64,000 bases of DNA from Thiogranum sp. (GCA_030148805.1 JASBSS010000013.1:124001-188000), one strand, 5' to 3'; shown: positions 17,050 to 25,628, counted from the stretch's first letter. The notes: a model not told the origin generated them from the letters alone. Numbers and translations: made by a program.

Positions 17050-19035
17050 TCAGAACCAATAGGTCTTGAGGACGTGAAAACCCAGTAACACCGGCAGTGG
17101 CCAGAGCAGCAGTAGGTGCAGCCACACGGACCAGCCGCGTAGCCGGCTGACGATCGTAGCGGGCAGTCGGTGTTGCATGCCGATGGCGCCGGCGGCCAGG
17201 GCGCCGCTGAGGAGCAGGGCGCTGAAGCAGAGCATCAGGTAGAAATTGAGATGATGACCCAGGCGCAGCCCCGTGTGGGCGATCAGAATCGCGACGGCCA
17301 GCGCGCCCAGTGCCACGTGCACCACCCGCCAGCCGCTGAATCGCCCCAAGCTTATGCGTTTGCCGCGTTTGCGCAGCGTCAGGGTCGCCGCCAGCGCCGC
17401 GAGCGCCAACAGGCTGAAGCCGCTGACCTGTTTCAACAGGCTCTCACGCCAAAGCAGATCCCAGCGCACCGGGGCCTGGACGCTGGCGGGATAGGGGATG
17501 GCCGGTGCCAGCAACACGGCGATAGCGCCGAGCAACGACACCAGCGCCGTCAGCATCAAAACGCGGCTGCCGCGCTCGGCGCTCGGGCGCGTGGCGCCGG
17601 CCAGTTGGGCCAACAGCGGGCGGCAACTGCCGCAGACGCCGCCGGCTCCCGTGGTGGCCGTCAATTGCTCGGCGCTCGCGCAACCGCCGCGCTGGGCCGC
17701 GCCCAGCGCGCCGCGGGTGACCCCGGTGCACTGACACACGACCGCTTTGTCCGGCCAGTCTGTCACCGCCACCGCGTCCTGTTGCGGCCATAACCGGCCC
17801 TGGCGCAGGAAGCGGCGGACCTGCCAGGGCCAGACGAGACGGGCGTGCAGGATGCTTTCCTGGATGCGCGCGCTCTCGTCCCAGTCGCCACAGGCAATGG
17901 CGCCGACCAGTCGCTGGCGGTGCAACAACAGTTTGCGATAACAACGGCTGTCGTAGCTGCGCCAGCTGGGCGTGGCGAGCTGACTCAGGGTCTCGCCTTC
18001 GCCGGTACGCCCGGCGCTGAATAGTTTGACCCCCATCACTTTCAGCCGGGTCGCGGCCTGGGAGCCGCGATAGGTGGATTTTCCGCCGCTGATGTGATGG
18101 GCGGCGACGGCCGCCTGTTCGAGACCCGGCGCGACCAGTCCGTAGATTTGATCGCGGTGTTCGGCGCATTCGCCGACGGCGTAGATGCGGCTATCGCTGG
18201 TCTGCATCTGGTCGTTGACGCGGATGCCGCGGCCGACGGCGATTCCGGCGGCGCGCGCCAGGGCGATGTTCGGGCGTATTCCGGTGGCGATCACCAGGGT
18301 GTCGCAGTCGAGGCGACGGCCCGACAACAGTTCGACGCCGTCGACGCGCTCATCGCCCAGGATGCGCTTGACCGAGTCCCCCAGCGAGATGCGCATACCC
18401 AGCGCCAGCAGCTGCTCGCGCAGCAGCTCCGCGGCTTCGTCGTCGAGCTGCCTGGCCATCAACCGGCTGGCGTGCTCGACCACGGTGACCTGGGTGTGAT
18501 GTTTCTGCAGCCCGCGCGCGGCTTCCAGCCCGAGCAGGCCGCCGCCGAGAACCAGGGCGTGGCGGCTGCGTACGCCCCGGGCGAGGAGTGTCTGCGCGTC
18601 CTCGAGGTTGCGGAAGGTGTAGACGCCGGGTTTCCCGGTGCCTTCGATATGGGGGATATGGGGATGCGAGCCCATGGCCAGAACCAGATGGCTGTAGGGC
18701 TGAAAGGCGCCCTGAGAGTCGAAGACCTGTTGTCGCTCGCGGTCGATGCGCAGGATTTTACAGTTGTGGCGCTGTTCCACGCGGTGCGGCTGCGGCAATC
18801 GCAACGGCGTTTGAATCTCACTGAAGCTGACTTCGCCGGTCAGCAAGCCGGCCAGGCGGACGCGGTTGTAGGGCTCCCAGGGTTCGTCGCCGAAAACGAC
18901 GATCGGCCGCTCGGGCGCGTGTTGCACCAGCCGCTCGACGCAGCGGCTTCCGCTCGGGCCGGTTCCGACCACCACGATGGGCGCTTGCTCAGCCCGCGGG
19001 GGACTGAAGCTGTTGTGTTCCAAGACGGCTGACAT
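17050..19035 (-). CDS. NirB-type FAD/[2Fe-2S] oxidoreductase fused to a membrane cytochrome b-like domain
   Basis: A 661-residue fusion. Residues 19-310 are an FAD/NAD(P) disulfide-type reductase with GTGPSG (24-29), the second nucleotide fold LVLGGGLLGLEAA (161-173) and an AVGECAE FAD segment. Residues 432-475 are a BFD-like [2Fe-2S] domain with Cys 434, 436, 468 and 471. Instead of the siroheme half of NirB, residues 489-657 form about five membrane helices. Two of them carry His pairs 14 residues apart (573/587 and 640/654), as in proteins that hold two b hemes across the membrane. ATG 19035 is chosen because the earlier ATG at 19065 directly follows a terminator T-run. Predicted to pass NAD(P)H electrons outward. 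Confidence 0.85.
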   Translation of the reverse strand: MSAVLEHNSFSPPRAEQAPIVVVGTGPSGSRCVERLVQHAPERPIVVFGDEPWEPYNRVRLAGLLTGEVSFSEIQTPLRLPQPHRVEQRHNCKILRIDRERQQVFDSQGAFQPYSHLVLAMGSHPHIPHIEGTGKPGVYTFRNLEDAQTLLARGVRSRHALVLGGGLLGLEAARGLQKHHTQVTVVEHASRLMARQLDDEAAELLREQLLALGMRISLGDSVKRILGDERVDGVELLSGRRLDCDTLVIATGIRPNIALARAAGIAVGRGIRVNDQMQTSDSRIYAVGECAEHRDQIYGLVAPGLEQAAVAAHHISGGKSTYRGSQAATRLKVMGVKLFSAGRTGEGETLSQLATPSWRSYDSRCYRKLLLHRQRLVGAIACGDWDESARIQESILHARLVWPWQVRRFLRQGRLWPQQDAVAVTDWPDKAVVCQCTGVTRGALGAAQRGGCASAEQLTATTGAGGVCGSCRPLLAQLAGATRPSAERGSRVLMLTALVSLLGAIAVLLAPAIPYPASVQAPVRWDLLWRESLLKQVSGFSLLALAALAATLTLRKRGKRISLGRFSGWRVVHVALGALAVAILIAHTGLRLGHHLNFYLMLCFSALLLSGALAAGAIGMQHRLPATIVSRLRGWSVWLHLLLLWPLPVLLGFHVLKTYWF

Positions 19036-19065
19036 AACCTTCCCGATCGAATTGTGATAGCGCAT

Positions 19066-19143
19066 AAAAAAGCGCCCAGCCCGCCGACCCATCGGTCGCG
19101 GAGTGGACGCCTTCGTCCCCGTCACCACCGTCTTTGGCGGTGA
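19066..19143 (-). promoter_or_regulatory. Predicted ANTAR-type attenuator between nasT and the redox operon
   Basis: Minus-strand reading: hairpin 1 (19143-19122) is TCACCGCC/GGTGGTGA, eight pairs, with the six-base loop AAAGAC (A1, G4). After three bases comes hairpin 2 (19118-19105), GGAC/GTCC around GAAGGC. Its 3' strand is shared with the terminator 5' arm GCGTCCA (19110-19104), which pairs with TGGGCGC (19078-19072) and is followed by six T residues (19071-19066). An inner CCGCGACC/GGTCGGCGG stem strengthens the terminator. Hairpin 2 and the terminator exclude each other. Loop 2 begins with G, not the consensus A. Confidence 0.68.
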
Positions 19144-19153
19144 GCGGTCTGTT

Positions 19154-19729
19154 TCAGTTCAGCAGATCGGCGACGGCGATGACGTTCTCCGCCACTTCGC
19201 CGATGCGCAGATTCTTGTCCATGGCCATCTTTCTCAGCGCGTGGTAGGCCCTGGGTTCATCGTAACCGCGCTGTTTCATCAAAATGCCCTTGGCACGCTC
19301 GACGGCCTTGCGTTCCAGGAGATTGGCGCGGGTGTCTTTCAGTTCGCGCCGCAATTGCTCATAGGCGGCGAACCTCGCGACAGCCACGTTCAGGATGCTG
19401 TCGATACGACCGGCCTCCAGCCCGTCGACGATATACGCACTGACCCCGGCGTGCACCGCACGCTGGATGATCTGCGGATCGCTTTCATCGGTGAACAGCA
19501 CCACCGGCAGCGCGATTTCCGCCAACAGCTCTTTGAGCTTCGCCAACAGACCCGCCGGCCGGCTGCAGTAGACCACCAGAATATCCGGTGTGTGGGTGCC
19601 GACCTGGGCTAGCAGGTTGGCGTCCTCGCTACATTCGGCCACTACCTCGTGACCCAAACCCGGTAGCGATTGTCGCAGCAACTCGCCGCCCGTCGGGTCG
19701 CCGTTGACCAACAATGCTTTCAACTGCAT
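19154..19729 (-). CDS. nasT: ANTAR-domain antitermination regulator, NasT-like
   Basis: A 191-residue protein with an N-terminal receiver-like domain (about 3-120) and a C-terminal ANTAR RNA-binding domain (about 130-190, with LLERKAVERAKGILMKQRGYDEPRAYHALRKMAMDKN). NasT-type proteins bind paired six-base-loop hairpins in leader RNA and stop termination when nitrate is present. The phosphoacceptor position appears to be Tyr 54 (PDILVVYCSRP) instead of Asp, so control by phosphorylation is unlikely. No nasS sensor gene is adjacent. A sigma54-type promoter lies 24 bases upstream of the expected start point, and a predicted target RNA follows directly. Confidence 0.88.
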   Translation of the reverse strand: MQLKALLVNGDPTGGELLRQSLPGLGHEVVAECSEDANLLAQVGTHTPDILVVYCSRPAGLLAKLKELLAEIALPVVLFTDESDPQIIQRAVHAGVSAYIVDGLEAGRIDSILNVAVARFAAYEQLRRELKDTRANLLERKAVERAKGILMKQRGYDEPRAYHALRKMAMDKNLRIGEVAENVIAVADLLN

Positions 19730-19763
19730 GGAGCATCCACGTGAAACGGTTGGGTTTCGCCAC

Positions 19764-19779
19764 AGCAAAGGCCGTGCCA
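19764..19779 (-). promoter_or_regulatory. Sigma54-type promoter of nasT and the redox operon
   Basis: The minus strand reads TGGCACGGCCTTTGCT, matching the RpoN consensus with GG and GC ten bases apart. The expected start near 19753 is 24 bases before the nasT ATG. No perfect NtrC dyad was found upstream; a half-matching GCACC...GGCAC lies near 19957-19971. Confidence 0.82.
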
Positions 19780-20025
19780 GCGGACGTAAACGACTGAAAC
19801 TGTGACACTGTGATGTAAGGCGGCGGATCGCGGGCCGGAAGTTTGCACAACAATGAGCCAGCGTGCCTCCGGGTTTCCCGGTTTCGGTGCGCATTCAAGC
19901 CTCCCGATGAGTTCGCACCACAAGCGTTCCTTGCCGCGCGGCCTTTTAGCGCGGGCGCACCGAGGCGGCACAGGCATTGCTTGCAGTGCGGCTTTCAGGG
20001 GAAATCAACATACAAGGACTCAGTC

Positions 20026-21246
20026 ATGCTGGACAAAACACTGGCCATTATTCTTGCCGGCGGCGTCGGCTCCCGCCTGCATCCGCTGACGGCCGATCGC
20101 GCCAAGCCCGCCGTGCCTTTTGGCGGCAAATACCGCATCATCGATTTCAGCCTCGCCAATTGCGTGCATTCGGACATCAGGCGTATTTTGGTGTTGACCC
20201 AATATAAATCGCATTCGCTACAGAAACATCTGCGCGATGCATGGTCCATTTTCAACCCCGAGTTGGGGGAATACATCACGCCGGTGCCGCCGCAGATGCG
20301 GGTCGACGGCAGCTGGTATTCCGGTACCGCCAACGCCATCTATCAGAACCTCTACATGATCGAGCGCAGCGATGCCGATTGGGTGTTGATTCTCTCGGGC
20401 GATCATATCTATCGCATGGACTACGCGGAGATGATTCGCGCGCACATCCAACGCCAGGCCGACGTCAGCGTGGCCTGTATGGAGGTCGACACCGCCGAGG
20501 CGGGCGCTTTCGGCGTGATGCAGGTAGACGAGCGCGGGACGATTGTCGGTTTCGAGGAGAAACCGCAAACGCCCAGGGCGCTGCCCGACAATCCGCAGCG
20601 GGCCCTTGTGTCCATGGGCATCTATGTGTTTGGCAAGCAGTGGCTGCTCGAGGTGTTACGGCGCGACCAGCAGGACCCGACTTCCAGCCACGACTTCGGT
20701 CACGATATCCTTCCCGCGCTGATCGCCCAGGGCCGTGCCTGCGCCTACCGCTTCGGCGGGCACAGCGGGCGCGTATCACCCGATCGCTATTGGCGCGACG
20801 TAGGCACGCTGGACGCCTACTACGCCGCCAACATGAGCCTGTTGGACCCGGTACCGCCGCTCGACCTGTATCAGTCCGACTGGAACATCCGCACCTACCA
20901 GGAGCAGACGCCACCGGCGCGCACGGTGCCGGGCGAGTCGGGAACCGAGGGGGTGTTCGTCAACTCCATCGTTTCCGGCGGCACGGTAATCGCCGGCGGT
21001 GGGGTCAATCATTCGATCCTGTTTTCCAACGTGCGCGTGGGCGATGAAGCCATTGTCGAAGACGCCATTCTGTTCACTGGGGTGGTGGTCGGTGACGGCG
21101 CCCACTTGAAGCGCTGTATTATCGAAAAGAACGTCCGGATACCGCCAGGGGAGCGCATTGGCGTGGAGCCCGAGCGGGATCGGCAACGCTTTCACCTCTC
21201 AGCGCAGGGTATCGTCGTCGTCCCCAAGCGATTCGTCTTCGACTAG
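20026..21246 (+). CDS. glgC: Glucose-1-phosphate adenylyltransferase
   Basis: GlgC makes ADP-glucose from ATP and glucose-1-phosphate, the committed step of glycogen synthesis. The 406-residue product opens with the nucleotidyltransferase signature ([30 protein letters not shown]). It continues with [24 protein letters not shown] and the C-terminal left-handed beta-helix region ([15 protein letters not shown]). ATG 20026 is used; the open frame upstream lacks family similarity. Its last 48 bases overlap the 3' end of the opposing TIGR03790 gene. It is divergent from nasT, with about 296 bases between. Confidence 0.96.
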   Translation: MLDKTLAIILAGGVGSRLHPLTADRAKPAVPFGGKYRIIDFSLANCVHSDIRRILVLTQYKSHSLQKHLRDAWSIFNPELGEYITPVPPQMRVDGSWYSGTANAIYQNLYMIERSDADWVLILSGDHIYRMDYAEMIRAHIQRQADVSVACMEVDTAEAGAFGVMQVDERGTIVGFEEKPQTPRALPDNPQRALVSMGIYVFGKQWLLEVLRRDQQDPTSSHDFGHDILPALIAQGRACAYRFGGHSGRVSPDRYWRDVGTLDAYYAANMSLLDPVPPLDLYQSDWNIRTYQEQTPPARTVPGESGTEGVFVNSIVSGGTVIAGGGVNHSILFSNVRVGDEAIVEDAILFTGVVVGDGAHLKRCIIEKNVRIPPGERIGVEPERDRQRFHLSAQGIVVVPKRFVFD

Positions 21247-22542
21247 AGGCGCCGGCTGCCCGGCGCCGGCCGGCGCGCTGGGCGGGAGCGGGCGCAGCCG
21301 ATAATAGCCGCCCCCGGCCCAGGGCAGGAGGAAACTGCGCTGGTGGTGGCGGGCGCTGACCCACCCCAGAGCACGCCAAGGGCCGATGGGATAGTCGGCG
21401 TAGCGCAGGGAGTAGGCGCCGGGAAGCAAGCTGCGCGTGCGCAGGCGTAAACCGCCGCGCTCTCGGGTCACGCGCAAGCCCGCGTAAGGGGCGGCCAGCG
21501 GTTCGCCGATGAAGATGCCCTCGCCGGGCTGCTGCACACTCGCCCAGTAGGCCTGGAGCAGGGTACGTCCACTGCCGTAAAGTTCCATCAGCAAGGCGGG
21601 ATTGGGGAACTTGCCGGGGAGGTTGCATGGCTCGATCACCGTGCCGAAGCTGCCGGTGGCGCCGGCTTGCAGCCAGCGCAGCGCGCTCATCTGAGCGCTG
21701 TCGGTCAAGCGCCCGCCGCTGGAGGTCAGATGATCGGCGACGGCGCCGGGCATGAACCTCAGGGTGTCGAGGTGATCGACCCGTGCGATTCCGGTGAAAT
21801 AGAACATGACATCGTCGCGACCGCGCAAGGCATTGGTCTGCACGACCCGGGTGTCGATCCAGCCGCGCATATCGCGCTGCAGTCGCGGGTAAATGCCGGC
21901 GCGGACGTTGCGCGCCCGATCGCTGGTGCTGACCAGATAAGCCGTGCCTTTCGGGCGGGTGCCGTCGGCGGCCACGCCACGATCGATCAGGGCGCGCGCG
22001 TCGGCGAAATTCTCCGCCGCGATACTCATGGTCGGTCGGACGCCCAGATCGGTCCAGGGGCTTGCCCCGGAATAGCCATAATAAGGGCTTTGACGGGTCG
22101 GGGCGCACTGATGGGCGGAGCACCAGCCGCGGTCGAAACCGAAGCTCAAGGCCGAAGTGATCGACATGCAGTCGACGCGGTAGGGTTTCGCCCAAGTGAT
22201 GGCATAGGCCTGGACGCGCGCCGGGGTGGCCTGTTCAATCGCGGTTCTCAGGCGCTGAAATGCCGTCGCCGGCAGATGGGTCGGCTGGGGGTCGAAACGC
22301 ACGTGAACGACGTTGTCCGCCGGCAGCTTGCGCGCGCGTCGGTAATAGTCGCCGATGCGCACGCTGAGCGGATCGGCGTCGTTTACGATCACCGCCACTT
22401 CCTCCGGCCCCAGGCGTGACCCGGGGAGGAGGAAATGGGCGGGAGCGGCCGCCGGACAGACACCGGGCAGCAGCGTCAGACAGACGAGCAGGATGCGAGG
22501 GGCAAACAGCGGGGGCAAGGCAAAAACCGGCATACAGCACAT
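21199..22542 (-). CDS. TIGR03790 family exported protein of unknown function
   Basis: A roughly 447-residue protein with a signal-like N-terminus (PPLFAPRILLVCLTLLPGVCPAAA). The mature part contains GPEEVAVIVNDADPLSVRIGDYY, ARKLPADNVVHVRF, YAITWAKPYRVDCMSITSA and GATGSFGTVIEPCN, which I recognise as the TIGR03790 family; its function is not known. The start is uncertain: ATG 22542 and ATG 22533 are both possible and neither has a strong ribosome site. It starts downstream of the HD-GYP gene on the same strand, and its end runs 48 bases into glgC. Confidence 0.75.
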   Translation of the reverse strand: MCCMPVFALPPLFAPRILLVCLTLLPGVCPAAAPAHFLLPGSRLGPEEVAVIVNDADPLSVRIGDYYRRARKLPADNVVHVRFDPQPTHLPATAFQRLRTAIEQATPARVQAYAITWAKPYRVDCMSITSALSFGFDRGWCSAHQCAPTRQSPYYGYSGASPWTDLGVRPTMSIAAENFADARALIDRGVAADGTRPKGTAYLVSTSDRARNVRAGIYPRLQRDMRGWIDTRVVQTNALRGRDDVMFYFTGIARVDHLDTLRFMPGAVADHLTSSGGRLTDSAQMSALRWLQAGATGSFGTVIEPCNLPGKFPNPALLMELYGSGRTLLQAYWASVQQPGEGIFIGEPLAAPYAGLRVTRERGGLRLRTRSLLPGAYSLRYADYPIGPWRALGWVSARHHQRSFLLPWAGGGYYRLRPLPPSAPAGAGQPAPLVEDESLGDDDDTLR

Positions 22543-22585
22543 AGCCTGGCATGCTACCCAGCCAGGCGGGCAATGCAAGGCGGTG

Positions 22586-23644
22586 TCAACGTTGCTGCGC
22601 TTGCGGGTGCTCGCTGAGCGTGTCGCGAATGCGCTCCACGCGTTCGAGTTCGGCGAAGAAGGCATCCAGGCAGGCGGGGTCGAAGAACTTGCCGCGCTGA
22701 CTGTCGAGATACGCCAAGGCTTTGTCCGTCGGCCAGGGCGCCTTGTAGGGCCGCGCCGAGGTCAGGGCGTCGTAGGCGTCGGCGACGCTGACGATACGTG
22801 CCGGCAGGGGGATGTCCTCTTTGCCCAGGCGCCTGGGATAGCCGGTGCCGTTGTATTTTTCATGATGGTTGAGGGCGATGACCGCGCCCATTTGCAGGTA
22901 TTGGGACGGGCTGTCTTTGAGGATCTCGTAGCCGATGAGGGTGTGGGTCTTCATGATTTCGAATTCGCCGTGACTGAGTCGGGCGGGTTTGCGCAGGATC
23001 TGATCGGGGATGCCGATCTTGCCGATGTCGTGCAGCGGGGCGGCCAGCTCGAGGGCCTCGCATTGTTCGCCTGACAACCCGAGTCGCTCGGCGATCAGGC
23101 GGGTGTACTTGGCCATGCGAATCACGTGATTGCCGGTCTCTTCGTCGCGGTACTCGCCGGCTTTCGCCAGTCGCAGCAGGGTTTCGTGTTCGCGCCGATG
23201 CACCTCTCCGGTAGCCTCGGCGACGCGCTGCTCCAGCCAGCGGGCGCGCTCCTGGATCAGCTTCCGCTGACGGTATTGCGTCAGCAGATTGCTGCAGCGG
23301 GCGTGGAATTCCAGATCGTCCACCGGGTCGGTCAGCAGGTCGGTGGCGCCGGCGTCCAGAACCTGGCGGCGCAGTGCATCTTCTCCCCAGGGTGTGACCA
23401 TGAGCAATGGCAGATGCTCGCCGCGGGCGGTTTGCCGCACCCGTCGAATCAGTCGCTCGGCCGAATGGCCCGGGAAGCGGGTGTCGGCGATAACCAGATC
23501 CGCGTAATGCCAGTGAAGCCAGGAAATCGCCGTCTCGGGCTGATAGAAAACCTCCAGGTGGACGGTCGATTGCAGCCGCCGGGCGAGACCGGCCAAACGC
23601 TGACCGCGGGCGACGTCCCAGTCCATGATAACTATCGTCGACAT
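22586..23644 (-). CDS. Receiver-HD-GYP protein, predicted cyclic-di-GMP phosphodiesterase
   Basis: A 352-residue protein. Residues 1-125 are receiver-like (STIVIMDWD, VIADTRFPG), but the conserved Lys near the end appears replaced (GATDLLTDPVDD), so phosphorylation switching may be altered. Residues about 165-335 are an HD-GYP domain with HDIGKIGIPD, the THTLIGYEIL segment, and HH...YNGTGYP. Such proteins hydrolyse c-di-GMP. ATG 23644 gives a standard receiver start. No sensor kinase gene is adjacent. Confidence 0.87.
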   Translation of the reverse strand: MSTIVIMDWDVARGQRLAGLARRLQSTVHLEVFYQPETAISWLHWHYADLVIADTRFPGHSAERLIRRVRQTARGEHLPLLMVTPWGEDALRRQVLDAGATDLLTDPVDDLEFHARCSNLLTQYRQRKLIQERARWLEQRVAEATGEVHRREHETLLRLAKAGEYRDEETGNHVIRMAKYTRLIAERLGLSGEQCEALELAAPLHDIGKIGIPDQILRKPARLSHGEFEIMKTHTLIGYEILKDSPSQYLQMGAVIALNHHEKYNGTGYPRRLGKEDIPLPARIVSVADAYDALTSARPYKAPWPTDKALAYLDSQRGKFFDPACLDAFFAELERVERIRDTLSEHPQAQQR

Positions 23645-23878
23645 AAAGGCCCCATTCACCTTTTTGTGCATCGTTGTGACTATGACGGGCAGGCGTCCTT
23701 GCCGAGGATGTGGCCGCGTTGATTTCAACCGGTTGAAAATCAGTGAAAAGTTGTGTCCGATCGAACGCAGCAAGAGGCTAACGGCAACGCAGACATAAAC
23801 TTAAGCGGGAAGCCTCAGCGTCTGGCCGCGATCTATGCTCTAATTGCCTGAACTCAGGCACAATCGGGGAATGTCGGG

Positions 23879-24103
23879 ATGAAACAGGAGAAGCCATCCG
23901 AGCAGCGGCGCCAGTCGCTTGGCCGCGTGGTGGGCAGCGTCTTCGCGTCCATGTTCGGGGTGCAAAGCCGTAAGAAGCACCAGGACGACTTTGAGCGGGG
24001 CAATCCCACCCTTTATATCGTGGTGGGCCTGATCGCCACCGCGCTGTTCGTCGTGGCGGTGTGGGCGGTGGTGCGGCTGGTGATTGCCGCCGCGGCCGCA
24101 TAG
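23879..24103 (+). CDS. DUF2970 small membrane protein
   Basis: A 74-residue protein with a basic N-terminal half (SEQRRQSLGRVVGSVFASMFGVQSRKKHQDDFERG) and one membrane helix (about 47-70). The pattern GVQS...DF..G.P..YIVVGLIAT is that of the DUF2970 family. Function is unknown. It is convergent with the DUF3465 gene, seven bases away. Confidence 0.75.
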   Translation: MKQEKPSEQRRQSLGRVVGSVFASMFGVQSRKKHQDDFERGNPTLYIVVGLIATALFVVAVWAVVRLVIAAAAA

Positions 24104-24110
24104 CGGGGCT

Positions 24111-24560
24111 TTATTGGTAGACGCGGCCTTGGTGTTTCAGCCAACCGTCGACATGCCGCCGGGCCGGGTCGTGGTGCGTCCAGTGCACGATTCCGCCCTG
24201 GGCGTTCCATTCGTATTCGCCGTAGAACGACACCTGGTCGCCTTCGCGCAACGCATTGATTCGAGGCGCCAGATCGATGTTGTGGACCATCAGGACGGTC
24301 TGTCCGTCGGGCAAGCGCAGGACAAAACGCTGGTGGCGGCTGCCTTCGCGGTCGTCCGGCAGGATGCGCTTGACCATCCCCTGGCCTTCGACCTGGACAT
24401 CGCTTTGCCGGTTTCTGAAGGCCTCGGCAAGGGCGACGGTCGGTGGCGGCACCACCTGCCTGGCCGGTTCCAGACCCGGGAGCCCGTGACTGTCCAGGTA
24501 GGAATAGCCGCCGGCGGCCAGCACGGCCAGCAAGGCAATGACTTTGCCAGTATTTTTCAT
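24111..24560 (-). CDS. DUF3465 domain exported protein
   Basis: A 149-residue protein with a hydrophobic N-terminus (KVIALLAVLAAGGYSYL) that could be a signal or anchor. The domain contains VEGQGMVKRILPDD, HQRFVLRLPDGQTVLMVHNIDLAPRI and GDQVSFYGEYEWNAQGGIVHWTHHDP, typical of DUF3465, which looks like a small OB-type beta-barrel. Function is unknown. It is 228 bases downstream of the ECF sigma gene on the same strand. Confidence 0.78.
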   Translation of the reverse strand: MKNTGKVIALLAVLAAGGYSYLDSHGLPGLEPARQVVPPPTVALAEAFRNRQSDVQVEGQGMVKRILPDDREGSRHQRFVLRLPDGQTVLMVHNIDLAPRINALREGDQVSFYGEYEWNAQGGIVHWTHHDPARRHVDGWLKHQGRVYQ

Positions 24561-24788
24561 AATGGCGGCAGTTTACCCAGGGCGGCCGCGAGTGAAAAGG
24601 CCCGCTCGGCAGATAAGCCGACAGTCAGGCGTCGCGCGGGTTGTCCGCGACCGGTAGCCCGCCGGCGACCGGGTCAGCGACCGACTCCGGGGCGTATTTC
24701 CGGTGGGCGCGGCGGCTGGCGACCGCGGCCGGGCCGCACGCCGCGGGTGCGGGTGGAAACCAGCGCCCGGCCGGCCGTCAGGCGAAGC

Positions 24789-25628
24789 TCAGTCCTGACC
24801 GCAATCGGATTGCGGAATCGGGCTGCCCTGGCCGCTGTGTTCCAGGGCCGCCGTGTGTCGCCAGAACAGATCGTGCAGCGCCTGGCTGACACCGCTGTCG
24901 ATATCGGCTTCCCGCGCCAGCTGGCAGCGTGCGTCGAAATCCGCAATGGCGGGTATGGCTTCGCCGCGGCGGGATTGCGCCGTGGCCTCGCGCAGGCCTT
25001 TGCACTGGTAACACACGCCTTGTTTGCTGACCAGGGAACACAGTCCATCGAAGCTCGCTTGCATGTGTTTGCGGGCACTGCTCAGGCGATGTCGCAGCAC
25101 CGATTCGCTGGTCTGCAACGCCTTGGCCGCCTCGCGGCCGGTCATGCCCATCAGTTCGCGCAGAATCAGCGCGGCCTGCTGCTCGGGCGGTAGCGATCGC
25201 CCGACGCAGCAGAAGCAGTAAGCGATGTGCTCGCGCGCGTCGTAGACGAACGCGGGGTCGGACAATACCGCCATCACTTCGTCCTGGAGTGCAAGAGTCT
25301 TGGCACATTCGTTGGAATAGACGATCTGGGCCTCGGCGCGCCAGGGCTTTTGCTGGCGCAGATGGTCGAGGGCCTGCCGGACACCGATGGCGCACAACCA
25401 GGTGCCGAACGCGGATTCGCCGCGGAAGCCGGAGAGTCCCTGCCAGGCGCGGATCATTGTCTCCTGCATCACATCCTCGGTCTCCTCCGGATGGCCGACC
25501 AACCGACGCACAAGCGCGCGTAAGCGGCCGCGATGGGCAAGCATGAGGGCCTCGAAGGCGCTAGCGTCCCCGGCCACGGCGCGCAGCACGAGATCCTGCT
25601 GCGTGTCGCCTGGGTCGTCAGCGCTCAT
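24789..25628 (-). CDS. ECF-type RNA polymerase sigma factor with cysteine-rich C-terminal extension
   Basis: A 279-residue sigma70-family protein. Region 2 spans about residues 24-93 (ETEDVMQETMIRAWQGL, GTWLCAIGVRQALDHLR) and region 4 about 145-190 (LPPEQQAALILRELMGMTGREAA). Most ECF factors end near here, but about 85 residues follow. Cysteines cluster as YCFCC (138-141) and CYQC (206-209), plus Cys 197, suggesting a metal- or redox-sensitive part. No anti-sigma factor is adjacent. Its start overlaps the stop of the GST-like gene (ATGA), so the two are translationally coupled. Confidence 0.82.
   Translation of the reverse strand: MSADDPGDTQQDLVLRAVAGDASAFEALMLAHRGRLRALVRRLVGHPEETEDVMQETMIRAWQGLSGFRGESAFGTWLCAIGVRQALDHLRQQKPWRAEAQIVYSNECAKTLALQDEVMAVLSDPAFVYDAREHIAYCFCCVGRSLPPEQQAALILRELMGMTGREAAKALQTSESVLRHRLSSARKHMQASFDGLCSLVSKQGVCYQCKGLREATAQSRRGEAIPAIADFDARCQLAREADIDSGVSQALHDLFWRHTAALEHSGQGSPIPQSDCGQD

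Noticed and set aside
15985-17088. A 367-codon plus-strand frame opposite the 11-heme cytochrome
   Set aside because: The minus-strand frame has eleven heme-binding motifs, which cannot be chance; the plus-strand frame is Ala/Val-rich shadow sequence.
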